Shown in pieces: positions 27,173 through 35,780 of a stretch of DNA of 64,000 nucleotides; position 1 is the stretch's first letter; each line of letters opens with the position of its first letter. The DNA comes from Agromyces sp. Leaf222. Lineage in GTDB: Bacteria; Actinomycetota; Actinomycetes; Actinomycetales; Microbacteriaceae. The notes beneath the pieces are model-generated. The model did no database searches. It had not been told where the DNA came from and saw nothing but the letters and a program-made list of their open reading frames with translations. The stretch covers positions 616,954 through 680,953 of the forward strand of contig NZ_LMKQ01000001.1 in the NCBI RefSeq assembly GCF_001421565.1. The letters run 5' to 3'. The position numbers were made by a program, and so were the translations under genes.

Positions 27173-29331
27173 GCCGCACCCATCTCGACGTGGAAGTCGC
27201 CCTCACGGCTTCGCTTCAGGCCCGAACCGTTGAACGCCGTCGCGAGATCGGCGAACTGGTCGGCGCGGAAGATGTCGGTGTTGTCGCTCATCATGTTCAC
27301 CGTGCCGTACGTGACCTCCTGAGCGGGGGCGGCCGTTCCGGGGTTGACCCCCGTTCCGCCGCTGACGATCTGCGAGACCGTGGCGCCGGCCTTGGCCAGT
27401 GCGAACCGACCGGCCATCGCCGACGCGATGCCCGCGATCGCCGGGTCGCGCGGCGCGGTCTGGGCGAGCTTCTCGGCTGGGGTGCCCATGATCCGCGTCA
27501 CCTCCTCGCCGATGGCCGTCATGAGCGAACCGGTCGACCTCGCGATCACCGGCTGCACCTCGGACGCGAGGAACGTCCGCACGGCGTTCTCGCTCGCGGC
27601 CTTCGCCGCCGTGCGGGCCGCGGAGTTCAGCGTGGCGACGAACGTGCCGAGGCGCTCGGAGGTCGTCGGCGCGGCCGTGCCGGCGAGGATCGGGCCGACG
27701 CGCGCGATGAACGCGCTCGCCAGCGACTGCTTCACGTCGTTCGTCACCGTCGCGACGGACATCGACGCCGGCGCACCGCCCGCGAGGGCCGCCCATCCGG
27801 CCGGCAGCGATGTCAGGTCGCGGAGGATCGAGCCCGAGGCGCGCAGCGGGGGGATCCGCCCGGTGCGCGAGGCGCCGGCCACCTGGTCGACGACGGCCGA
27901 GAGGTCCCCGGCCGCGGCCGGTCCGCCGGCCCAGAGCCCCGTGGCTCCGCCGACCGCCGGCCTGCCGGTGCTGGTGAGGCCCGAGCTGCCCTGGATGTTG
28001 ATGTGCATGCCGAGGTTCGCCCCGACATCCACCACCCCCGTCGCCGCCGTGTTCAACGACGAGTAGTAGAGCTGGCGCAGCATCGCCTCGATCGGGGCCG
28101 GAGCGAACTCGGCGGCCACGGCCGTCGCCGCCGGCGTCGTCGTGTTCGCGGGGTTCCTGGCCGCGGCCGCGAGCGTGCGGGGAACGTACGGTGCGAGCCT
28201 GGCGCCCGCCGGCGGCACCGCGATCTGCAGGGCGGCGACCGTCGTCGGGTCGGCCATCGCGGTGCGCACGCTCGCGCCGAGGGCCGAGCGCACCGGGCCC
28301 TGCGCGCGCAGGAACTGCTGCGAGATCTCGCCGGCCGCCCCCGCCACGCGTGCGTGCAACTGCGGCACGAGCGAGGCGAGGATCATGCGACGAACCGCCT
28401 CGCGGTCGAGCGCGGCGCCACGCTGCGCCGAGGTCGCCGGATCCATCTCGTGCATGAGCGCGTGCATCTGCGGGTTCGACTGCGAGTACTCGTCGGAGAG
28501 GCCGATGAGGTGGCCGTACTCGTGCGCGTAGATCGCCTCGGCGTTCGCGGCCCCGTAGTTGGCCACGTTCATGTAGTAGTTGCCGGCGTCGATGGGGTGC
28601 GTGTTGCCGCCGGCAGCCTGCGCCTGCGGGAAGAGGCGCACGGTCGGGTACTTGTCCTTGCCGCTGAGGTCCCAGACCGGCTCGGCCCGGAAGCGCAGCG
28701 GCAGGCGCACGGGCCCGCCGCGATCGTCGCTGAACTGGCGCACGAGCCAGTTCGGTGTTGATCGTTCGCCGACGAGCACGGCGCGGTTGTTCCAGTGGCC
28801 GGGCGCGGTCGTGCAGGTCGTCAGGGCGAAGGCGCGGCGTGCATCGCCGGCCGGCACCACCCGCTCGCTGTCGGGGCCCATCACGCCGCCGGCGCCGGCG
28901 ACCGGGGTGCGCGACTGGTCGACGAACCGGATGCGCACCGTCGCGGTCGCCACCTCCGGCGTGCCTCCGCGGGTCATGTCGAGCTTGCTGCCCGCCGCAC
29001 TGCCGTAGACATTCGCGCGCGCGACGCCCGGCGTGGTCGTGCGGTCGTTGAAGAGCGTCTCCTGTCGCGACGGCACGGTGACCGGCACGCGCTGCACCAT
29101 CGCTGGGTGGGCGGATGTCGCGTGGCGCGCGCCGCCGGGCCGTGTCGAGCCGCCACTCGCTCGCTGGTGCTGCCGCTGCACGAGCGCGCTCACGGCGCGG
29201 TTGCCGGCGCTGCGCTGCAGGGCGACGAGGTCGAGCACCCGCCCGTCGGGCAGCCGGGTCGGCGCATTCGGCGTGGAGCGGCTCGGCGCGGCCCGCGAGC
29301 CGTGCGCGCGGGCCGACGCGGATGCCGCCAT
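27169..29331 (-). CDS. putative CIS cargo with metzincin-like zinc protease motif
   Basis: About 720 residues from ATG 29331; GTG 29346 and ATG 29442 are alternatives. Near residues 37-53 it has VALQRSAGNRAVSALVQRQ, then VQRVPV, the locus cargo signature. The middle region holds YAHEYGHLIGLSDEYSQ near 268-284, a complete HExxHxxGxxD metzincin-type zinc motif. Residues 300-720 are long Ala-rich helices with no known domain. There is no signal peptide, so delivery by the CIS is plausible. A palindromic site lies 56 bases upstream (29388-29401). The 253-residue partner gene overlaps its stop. Confidence 0.75.
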   Translation of the reverse strand: MAASASARAHGSRAAPSRSTPNAPTRLPDGRVLDLVALQRSAGNRAVSALVQRQHQRASGGSTRPGGARHATSAHPAMVQRVPVTVPSRQETLFNDRTTTPGVARANVYGSAAGSKLDMTRGGTPEVATATVRIRFVDQSRTPVAGAGGVMGPDSERVVPAGDARRAFALTTCTTAPGHWNNRAVLVGERSTPNWLVRQFSDDRGGPVRLPLRFRAEPVWDLSGKDKYPTVRLFPQAQAAGGNTHPIDAGNYYMNVANYGAANAEAIYAHEYGHLIGLSDEYSQSNPQMHALMHEMDPATSAQRGAALDREAVRRMILASLVPQLHARVAGAAGEISQQFLRAQGPVRSALGASVRTAMADPTTVAALQIAVPPAGARLAPYVPRTLAAAARNPANTTTPAATAVAAEFAPAPIEAMLRQLYYSSLNTAATGVVDVGANLGMHINIQGSSGLTSTGRPAVGGATGLWAGGPAAAGDLSAVVDQVAGASRTGRIPPLRASGSILRDLTSLPAGWAALAGGAPASMSVATVTNDVKQSLASAFIARVGPILAGTAAPTTSERLGTFVATLNSAARTAAKAASENAVRTFLASEVQPVIARSTGSLMTAIGEEVTRIMGTPAEKLAQTAPRDPAIAGIASAMAGRFALAKAGATVSQIVSGGTGVNPGTAAPAQEVTYGTVNMMSDNTDIFRADQFADLATAFNGSGLKRSREGDFHVEMGAA

Positions 29332-29387
29332 CGCAACCGTCGTCACCCTTCCAGAGTGGACTCCCCGACGGACTTCGCCGCAGGTGC

Positions 29388-29423
29388 TGCACGTTCGGGC
29401 ATCGGCCTGTGCCCGAACGGGAT
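29388..29423. promoter_or_regulatory. CIS-locus palindrome, tandem copies (unit 3)
   Basis: TGCACGTTCGGGCA (29388-29401) and TGCCCGAACGGGAT (29410-29423) start 22 bp apart. Together they also form a CGTTCGGGCA/TGCCCGAACG hairpin. The pair lies between the metzincin-like cargo gene (minus) and the glutamine amidotransferase gene (plus). Confidence 0.6.
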
Positions 29424-29481
29424 CCCGGGCCGAGCGGATCATGAAGGTCTATCATCTTCCATAGACCGAAGGAGGTCTGAG

Positions 29482-30324
29482 ATGTGCCGCTGGCTGGCGT
29501 ATTCGGGCGAGGCGATCCACCCCGCACTGCTCATCCTCGAACCGAGGCACTCGCTCGTCGCGCAGTCGCTGAACTCGCCGCTCGGCGCCGAGACGGTGAA
29601 CGGCGACGGATTCGGCGTGGGCTGGTATCCCGCGACCGACGAGCTCATGCCCGAGCCGGCGCTCTTCCACAGCATCGAGCCCGCCTGGCACGACGAGAAC
29701 CTGCGCGAGCTGACGCAGGCGATCCACTCGCCGCTGTTCTTCTCGCACGTCAGGGCGGCGGGCGGCCCCCCGATCCAGCAGACGAACTGCCATCCCTACC
29801 GGCACGGCCGCTGGATGTTCATGCACAACGGCGTGATCGTGGACCACCCGCGACTGCGTCGCGACATGATGCTCGCACTCGACCCCGAACTGTTCCCGCT
29901 CGTGCACGGCACGACGGACTCCGAGGTCGTCTTCTACCTCGCGATCACGTACGGCCTGCAGGACGACCCGATCGCGGGCCTCGGTCGCGCCCTCCGCCGC
30001 ATCGAGGAGATCGGCCTGGCGCACGGGGTGCCGAAAGTCGTGCAGGGCACGTTCGCCGTCTCGGACGGCGAGACGATCTGGGCCTTCCGGTACTCGTCGA
30101 CGCACCGGTCCCGCACCCTCTACTACTCGGTCGACATGCCGACCCTGCAGGAGATGTACCCCGAGGTCGATCGCCTGCGCCTCTTCGGCGCCAAGGCACG
30201 GGTCGTCGTCTCCGAGCCGCTGACCGACCTTCCCGGCGCGTTCGTGGAGGTCGAGGAGTCGACGGTGGTCACGCTCGACGCCGACGGGTTCAGGGAGTCC
30301 GCCTTCCTACGGGAATCCGCGTAG
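29482..30324 (+). CDS. class II glutamine amidotransferase (YafJ/EgtC-like)
   Basis: A 280-residue protein with a strong AAGGAGG site before ATG 29482. Cys2 directly after the initiator is the Ntn-hydrolase nucleophile (MCRWLAYSGEAI). Family blocks follow: NGDGFGVGWY near 46, FFSHVRAAGG near 92, NCHPYRHGRWMFMHNG near 105 and GTTDSEVVFY near 143. The class II domain is stand-alone with no synthase domain, so the acceptor is unknown. It lies inside the CIS locus between two cargo-type genes and is flanked on both sides by copies of the tandem palindrome. It lacks the cargo motif, so a role in the CIS is open. Confidence 0.88.
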   Translation: MCRWLAYSGEAIHPALLILEPRHSLVAQSLNSPLGAETVNGDGFGVGWYPATDELMPEPALFHSIEPAWHDENLRELTQAIHSPLFFSHVRAAGGPPIQQTNCHPYRHGRWMFMHNGVIVDHPRLRRDMMLALDPELFPLVHGTTDSEVVFYLAITYGLQDDPIAGLGRALRRIEEIGLAHGVPKVVQGTFAVSDGETIWAFRYSSTHRSRTLYYSVDMPTLQEMYPEVDRLRLFGAKARVVVSEPLTDLPGAFVEVEESTVVTLDADGFRESAFLRESA

Positions 30325-30360
30325 TCCCGGTCGAGCGCCTCAGCCGCCGACTCGGTGCGT

Positions 30361-30396
30361 TGCCCGTTCGGGCACCCGCCTGTGCCCGAGAAGGCT
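30361..30396. promoter_or_regulatory. CIS-locus palindrome, tandem copies (unit 4)
   Basis: TGCCCGTTCGGGCA (30361-30374), a near-perfect palindrome, and TGCCCGAGAAGGCT (30383-30396) start 22 bp apart. The second copy ends 46 bases before ATG 30443 of the HNH-toxin gene. Confidence 0.6.
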
Positions 30397-30442
30397 CCCG
30401 GATGTCGCCGCGCAACGCGTCGGTCTGCGCGGGAATGGAGGC

Positions 30443-33400
30443 ATGACGCTGCTGGGCGCGGATCGCGCCCGCGCCGACCACGCGCGGGCGCCGGCGACGC
30501 GCGCCGCGAACGCGGACGGCGGCGGTGCCGCGCGTGCCGCCCGCCCGCCCGCGCTCATGCGCCTGCAGGCCTCCGCCGGCAATGCCGCCGTCGCGGCGAT
30601 GCTCGCCGCGCGTTCGCCGGCGACCAGGGCCGAGTCCGAGGTGCCCGCCGCTCGACCCGAGGCGTCCGTCCAGGCCGAGACGCCCGGCCAGGTGCAGCGG
30701 CTCGTGCGCGGCGCGATCCCGCCGCCCCCGGTTCCGCCGCCGACGCCGAACCCGGCCGCGCATCCGGGCCTCCGGCTCGCGAACGGCTCGATCCGCTCGG
30801 CCACCCGGCGCGTGGCGCAGCATCCGTCTCCCACGACCAAGGCGGTCGAGGCGCAGCACGCCGCCCAGCCGCCGGCGGGTGACCGCGAGGCACAGGCCAA
30901 GGCGGCCAAGGCCGACGCGCTCGGAGCCGTGCCGGCCGGAGGGTTCGACAAGGCCGCATTCGTCGCCGCGGTGAAGGCGGCGATCGACAAGCAGACGCCC
31001 AAGACGCTCGAGGACGCCGACGAGTTCGGCAAGTCCGGCAAGGCCGACCAGGTCGGCACCGAGGTGCGCGGCATCGCCGGTCGCAACGCGCAGACCGCCG
31101 CACGACCCATGAACGAGGCATCCGCTCGGCCACCCGACCCGTCGCGTGCGGTCGAGAAGGAGGTCACCCCGATTCCGACCGAGGCCCCGCCCGGGCCGAC
31201 GAAGATCGACGCGGCCCAGGCGGCGCCGTCGCGCGCGCCACCTGAGCAGACCGATCTGCGCAACGGCCCCGCCGAGACCGACCAGAAGATGGCCGACGCG
31301 GGGGTCACCGAAGACCAGCTCCGGCGATCGAACGAGCCGGAGTTCACGGGTGCGCTCGCCGCGAAGTCGCAGGCCGAGGCGCACTCCCTCAGCGCGCCCG
31401 CACAGCTGCGCGCGCAGGAGGCGCAACAGCTCGGGCAGGCGCAGCAGGGAGCCGCGAGCGCCGGCACCGCGGCATCCGCCGGTCTCATGGGTGCCGGAGC
31501 GGCCAGCCGCAGCGGCGTCGCCAGAGGCCAGCAGGCGGCGCGCACGAAGGACGAGCAGGAACGAGCCGCGGTGACGGCGAACGTCACGCGGCTCTTCGAC
31601 GAGACCAAGACCGCCGTCGACGGCATCCTGAACGGCATCGACGCGAAGGTCGACCTGGCCTTCAAGGACGGCGAGGGGGCCGCGAAGAAGGCGTTCACCG
31701 AGCAGCACACGCGCGAGATGAAGGCGTTCCGCGACAAGCGCTACTCCTACGACACCATCGGCGCCATGCGCTGGGCCGCCGACCTGCTGCTCGGCCCCGA
31801 GCCGGAGGTCGACGAGATCTTCAAGCGCGCCCGCGCCACCTACGAGCGCGAGATGTCGAAGGCGATCGACCGCATCGCCGACCTCGTCGGCGGCGAGCTG
31901 AACGCCGCGAAGACGAAGATCGCCGAGGGCAAGGCGAAGATCGACGCCTATACGAAGAGCCTCAAGCCCTCGCTGCAGAAGGTCGGAACGGATGCCGCGA
32001 AGGAGGTCGGCGGCCGGTTCGCCGAGCTCGAGGCATCCGTCGACGAGAAGGGCCAGGCGCTCGCCGAGGACCTCGCGACGAAGTACGTCGAGGCGCGCAC
32101 CGCCGTCGACGACGAGATCAAGGCGATGCAGGAGGCGAACAAGGGCCTCGTCGACAAGGCGAAGGACGCCGTCGTCGGTGCGGTCGAGACGATCCTCAAG
32201 CTCAAGACGATGCTGCTCGGCGTGCTCGCCAGGGCCGCGGGCGCCGTCGAGAAGATCATCAAGGACCCGATCGCGTTCCTCGGCAACCTCGTGAACGCCG
32301 TGAAGAGCGGCGTCATGGCCTTCGGCACGAACATCGCGACCCACCTGAAGAACGGGCTGCAGACTTGGCTGTTCGGCGCACTGTCGGCCGCCGGCATCGA
32401 CCTGCCGGCGAAGTTCGACCTGCAGGGCATCCTCAAGCTGGTGCTCTCGATCCTCGGGCTCACGTGGGCGAACGTGCGCGCCCGCATCGCGGCGAAGCTG
32501 CCGCCGGGGGCGATCGAGCTCGTCGAGCAGGGCTTCGACGTCGTCAAGCTCATCGTGAAGGAGGGCCTCGGCGGCATCTGGCGCATGATCCTCGAGAAGG
32601 TCGGTGACATCAAGGAGATGATCATGGGCCAGGTCAAGGAGATGGTGGCCGTCGAGATCATCAAGGCCGGCATCGTCTGGCTCGTCTCGATGCTGAACCC
32701 GGCGTCGGCCTTCGTGAAGGCCTGCAAGATGATCTACGACGTCGTCATGTTCTTCGTCGAGAAGGCCGAGCAGATCAAGGCCTTCGTCGACTCGATCCTC
32801 GACTCGGTCGAGTCCATCGCCTCGGGCGGCGTCGGCGCGGTCGCCGGCTACATCGAGAACACCCTCGGCCGCATGGTGCCGGTGATCATCGGCTTCATGG
32901 CCTCGCTCCTCGGCCTCGGCGGCATCAGCGGCAAGATCAAGAAGATCATCGAGGCCGTGCAGAAGCCCGTGAACAAGGTCATCGACTGGGTCGTCGGCAA
33001 GGCCATCGCCTTCGGCAAGAAGGCCATCGCGCTCGGCAAGCGCGCCCTCGCCAAGGTGAAGGCCAAGGGCAAGGAGGCCTGGGGCAAGCTCAAGAAGAAG
33101 ATCGGGATCAAGGAGAAGACGCCCGAGCAGGTCGAGGCGGAGAAGAAGCAGCGGCTCGACAAGGGCGTGGCGGCCGCGGTGAAAGCTGTGAACAGGTTCA
33201 AGGGAAAGCCGTTCGTCGACCGGCTGGTTCCCACGGTGCTCAGCGCGATTCGCGTGCGGTACCGGATGGCCTCGCTCGAACTCGTGGAACGGGGGAAGGT
33301 CTGGGCAGTGCACGGGAAGGTGAACCCGGAGACGACCGAGGACTCGGCCCTCCCGAGCAACGGCGCCGCAGACCACGAGCCGAACCTGAACGTCGGAGAC

Positions 33401-33886
33401 ATGGTCAACGTGTACTGGGGCGTTCCTCTGCCGGCTCAGCTGGAGTCGAAGGATCCAACCAAGAAGGTCCTGATGTTCCGCATCACCGTGGGGCAGAAAC
33501 TCGGGCGTGGCTTCGGATATGCGCACTTCAATACCGAGTACGCGAAGACGCCGCCGAAGGTGGTCGGTCCCTATGATCCGAGCAAGCTTCTCGTACCGAC
33601 CATCAAGCCGGGTGTTCAGGGTATGACCCCGGTCGGTCCGAAGTTCGACAAGGCGGTCATCGCGCTCGCAATCGCAGAGAACCCCACCCGGACTTGCGTG
33701 TTCTGCGGGCGAATCGGCGTGGCGTCTCAGGTGGATCACGCGTGGCCGCGTGCGAAGGGCGGAGACGGCAGCCTCGCGAACGCGCAACTCGCCTGCCAAC
33801 CCTGCAACGGTTCGAAGGGAGAAAGTTTCCGTCCGAAGACGGCTCCGATCGGCTACGGGGGACCTTGGCCGCCCCATTGGTGGTGA
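30443..33886 (+). CDS. polymorphic-toxin-like CIS cargo with C-terminal HNH nuclease
   Basis: An 1147-residue protein with ATG 30443. Residues 36-53 hold LMRLQASAGNAAVAAML, the cargo motif. A Pro/Ala-rich linker runs to about 380, then long coiled-coil helices to 660. Residues 666-916 are a hydrophobic-helical block (SILGLTWANVRARIA, SMLNPASAFVKACKMIYD, GFMASLLGLGG) that I know from eCIS-associated toxins as a conserved pre-toxin region. The last 60 residues are an HNH nuclease: CVFC near 1084, QVDHAWPRAKGG and LACQPCNGSKGE. Codons with A/T in third position start near 33180, as if the tip was swapped in. No immunity gene follows. A tape-measure role is the alternative. Confidence 0.82.
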   Translation: MTLLGADRARADHARAPATRAANADGGGAARAARPPALMRLQASAGNAAVAAMLAARSPATRAESEVPAARPEASVQAETPGQVQRLVRGAIPPPPVPPPTPNPAAHPGLRLANGSIRSATRRVAQHPSPTTKAVEAQHAAQPPAGDREAQAKAAKADALGAVPAGGFDKAAFVAAVKAAIDKQTPKTLEDADEFGKSGKADQVGTEVRGIAGRNAQTAARPMNEASARPPDPSRAVEKEVTPIPTEAPPGPTKIDAAQAAPSRAPPEQTDLRNGPAETDQKMADAGVTEDQLRRSNEPEFTGALAAKSQAEAHSLSAPAQLRAQEAQQLGQAQQGAASAGTAASAGLMGAGAASRSGVARGQQAARTKDEQERAAVTANVTRLFDETKTAVDGILNGIDAKVDLAFKDGEGAAKKAFTEQHTREMKAFRDKRYSYDTIGAMRWAADLLLGPEPEVDEIFKRARATYEREMSKAIDRIADLVGGELNAAKTKIAEGKAKIDAYTKSLKPSLQKVGTDAAKEVGGRFAELEASVDEKGQALAEDLATKYVEARTAVDDEIKAMQEANKGLVDKAKDAVVGAVETILKLKTMLLGVLARAAGAVEKIIKDPIAFLGNLVNAVKSGVMAFGTNIATHLKNGLQTWLFGALSAAGIDLPAKFDLQGILKLVLSILGLTWANVRARIAAKLPPGAIELVEQGFDVVKLIVKEGLGGIWRMILEKVGDIKEMIMGQVKEMVAVEIIKAGIVWLVSMLNPASAFVKACKMIYDVVMFFVEKAEQIKAFVDSILDSVESIASGGVGAVAGYIENTLGRMVPVIIGFMASLLGLGGISGKIKKIIEAVQKPVNKVIDWVVGKAIAFGKKAIALGKRALAKVKAKGKEAWGKLKKKIGIKEKTPEQVEAEKKQRLDKGVAAAVKAVNRFKGKPFVDRLVPTVLSAIRVRYRMASLELVERGKVWAVHGKVNPETTEDSALPSNGAADHEPNLNVGDMVNVYWGVPLPAQLESKDPTKKVLMFRITVGQKLGRGFGYAHFNTEYAKTPPKVVGPYDPSKLLVPTIKPGVQGMTPVGPKFDKAVIALAIAENPTRTCVFCGRIGVASQVDHAWPRAKGGDGSLANAQLACQPCNGSKGESFRPKTAPIGYGGPWPPHWW

Positions 33887-33898
33887 ATTGTGCGATTT

Positions 33899-33944
33899 CG
33901 GTATGCCAGTTCCGCCTCATCGATGAGGGGGAACTGGCATACCG
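33899..33944. repeat. long near-perfect hairpin between toxin and sheath genes
   Basis: The 15-base arms at 33899-33913 (CGGTATGCCAGTTCC) and 33930-33944 are exact reverse complements. Between them CCTCAT-CG-ATGAGG pairs again, giving a stem of about 21 bp with a tiny loop. No U-tract follows on either strand, so it may be a terminator, an mRNA end stabiliser or the scar of the cassette that brought the HNH tip. Confidence 0.65.
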
Positions 33945-34035
33945 GAAAACGGAAAGCCTCCGCCGCGAGACCTCGATGGCGGGAGATGCGCCGCAGGCGG
34001 AGGGGCCTCCGGGCACCTGCCGCGACGGCCGCGCC

Positions 34036-34049
34036 TGCCCGATCGCGCA
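34036..34049. promoter_or_regulatory. CIS-locus palindrome (unit 5, structural operon)
   Basis: TGCCCGATCGCGCA differs from the perfect palindrome at 25646 by one base and lies 107 bases upstream of the sheath gene start at 34157. No clear second copy at 22 bp. Confidence 0.45.
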
Positions 34050-34156
34050 CGCCTCGCTACCCACTTGCACGTCCCGCCGGACAGCGCCGGGGCGCGGCAT
34101 CCGTTCGATGCTGAACGCGAGCATGCGAACCGCTGCGAACCGCGAAGGAGCTTCCG

Positions 34157-35740
34157 ATGCCCACCTATCTCTCTCCAGGCGTGTACGTGCAGGAGATCGA
34201 GGCTGCGACGAGGCCCATCGAGGGCGTCGGAACCGCGGTCGCGGCCTTCGTCGGCATGGCGCCGAAAGGCCCAGAGAACGCCCCCACCCTCGTGTCGAAC
34301 TGGACCCAGTTCGTCGACACGTTCGGCGGGCTGTATCCGGGCGCCTATCTCGCGTACTCGGTGTACGGGTACTTCCTGAACGGCGGCGGCAACTGCTACG
34401 TCGTGCGCATCGGCACGGCCGCGGCCGGCGGTGGCGGAGGCGGTGGCAAGGGCGCGAGCAAGCGAGGCGAGCCGAAGTCGCTCGCGTCGGGCCCGCAGAC
34501 CGCGGCGATCGGCAACTACGTCTTCACGGCGAAGAACGCCTCGCCGAACGCGAAGCCGATCTCGGTCGAGATCGCCGACCCGGGCGGCGAAGAGCCCGAG
34601 GAGGGCGCTTTCAAGGTCGTCATCACCGTCGACGGGCGCTCGCCGGAGGTCTACGAGCAGGTCTCGCCGAAGCCCGACAGCGCCGCCTACGTGGTGACGA
34701 AGATCTCGGCCGACTCAAAGCTCGTGACCGTCGAGGAACGCGACCCGGCATCGGCCGGCGTCACGCCGCGCACGGGCACGTTCGACCTCGTCGTGCCCGA
34801 GCCCGAGGAGCAGCCGATCGTGCTCGACGGCATCTCGGCGGCGAACTACATCGGCAACTCGGCGGACCGCACCGGCTTCGGCGGCCTCGAGGAGATCGAG
34901 GAGGTCACCATGGTGGCCGTGCCCGACCTCATGGCCGCCTACGAGCAGGGCGCCGTCACCCTCGAGATCGTGAAGTCCGTGCAGCTCGCGGTCATCGCGC
35001 ACTGCGAGCTGATGGGCGACCGCATGGCGATCCTCGATCCGCCGCCGAACCTCTCGGCGCAGGAGGTGCGCGAATGGCGTCGCACGGGCGCCGGCTACGA
35101 CTCGAAGTTCGCGACCCTCTACTACCCGTGGATCAAGGTGCTCGACCCCGTGACCTCGACGAACCGGTTCATGCCGCCGTCCGGTCACATGGCCGGCGTC
35201 TGGGCCCGCAACGACGCCGAGCGCGGCGTGCACAAGGCCCCGGCCAACGAGGTCGTGCGCGGCGCGGTCGAACTCGCGACGCAGCTGACCCGCACCGAGC
35301 AGGAGCTGCTGAACCCGATCGGCGTGAACGCGATCCGGGCGTTCCCGGGCCGCGGCATCCGCGTGTGGGGTGCCCGAACGCTGTCGAGCGATGCCGCCTG
35401 GCGGTACGTCAACATCCGCCGCCTGTTCAACTACCTCGAGAAGTCGATCCTCGGCGCCACGCAGTTCGCGGTGTTCGAGCCGAACGACCAGGCGTTGTGG
35501 GGCAAGCTGCGGCGCTCGATCTCGGCGTTCCTGGTGAACGAGTGGCGAAGCGGCGCCCTGTTCGGCGCGACGGCCGACGAGGCCTACTTCGTGAAGTGCG
35601 ACGAGGAGACCAACCCGGCCGAGGTCATCGACGCCGGCCAGGTCGTCTGCCAGATCGGCGTCGCCCCCGTGAAGCCCGCGGAGTTCGTGATCTTCGAGCT
35701 CTCGCAGTTCTCGGGCGGCACGAGCCTCGTGAACGAATGA
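34157..35740 (+). CDS. contractile sheath protein
   Basis: A 527-residue tail sheath protein; ATG 34157 follows GAAGGAG. The start, MPTYLSPGVYVQEIE, is the family hallmark, and the C-terminal domain shows GIRVWGARTLS, WRYVNIRRLFNYLEKSI and the VAPVKPAEFVIFELSQ ending. It polymerises around the inner tube and contracts to drive it forward. A glycine-rich insert (residues 94-103) followed by a 130-residue extra domain decorates the N-terminal part. Only one sheath gene is present, against three in Afp/PVC, as in Streptomyces CIS. It opens the structural operon. Confidence 0.96.
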   Translation: MPTYLSPGVYVQEIEAATRPIEGVGTAVAAFVGMAPKGPENAPTLVSNWTQFVDTFGGLYPGAYLAYSVYGYFLNGGGNCYVVRIGTAAAGGGGGGGKGASKRGEPKSLASGPQTAAIGNYVFTAKNASPNAKPISVEIADPGGEEPEEGAFKVVITVDGRSPEVYEQVSPKPDSAAYVVTKISADSKLVTVEERDPASAGVTPRTGTFDLVVPEPEEQPIVLDGISAANYIGNSADRTGFGGLEEIEEVTMVAVPDLMAAYEQGAVTLEIVKSVQLAVIAHCELMGDRMAILDPPPNLSAQEVREWRRTGAGYDSKFATLYYPWIKVLDPVTSTNRFMPPSGHMAGVWARNDAERGVHKAPANEVVRGAVELATQLTRTEQELLNPIGVNAIRAFPGRGIRVWGARTLSSDAAWRYVNIRRLFNYLEKSILGATQFAVFEPNDQALWGKLRRSISAFLVNEWRSGALFGATADEAYFVKCDEETNPAEVIDAGQVVCQIGVAPVKPAEFVIFELSQFSGGTSLVNE

Positions 35741-35780
35741 TCCGACATCCACACCACATCTCAGCGAAGAGGAGCACACC

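Noticed and set aside
30290..33877. 1195-codon open frame on the minus strand opposite the HNH-toxin gene
   Set aside because: It is a GC-driven shadow frame: rich in Arg/Leu/Asp/Val with no domain, while the plus strand has clear domains and a start site.
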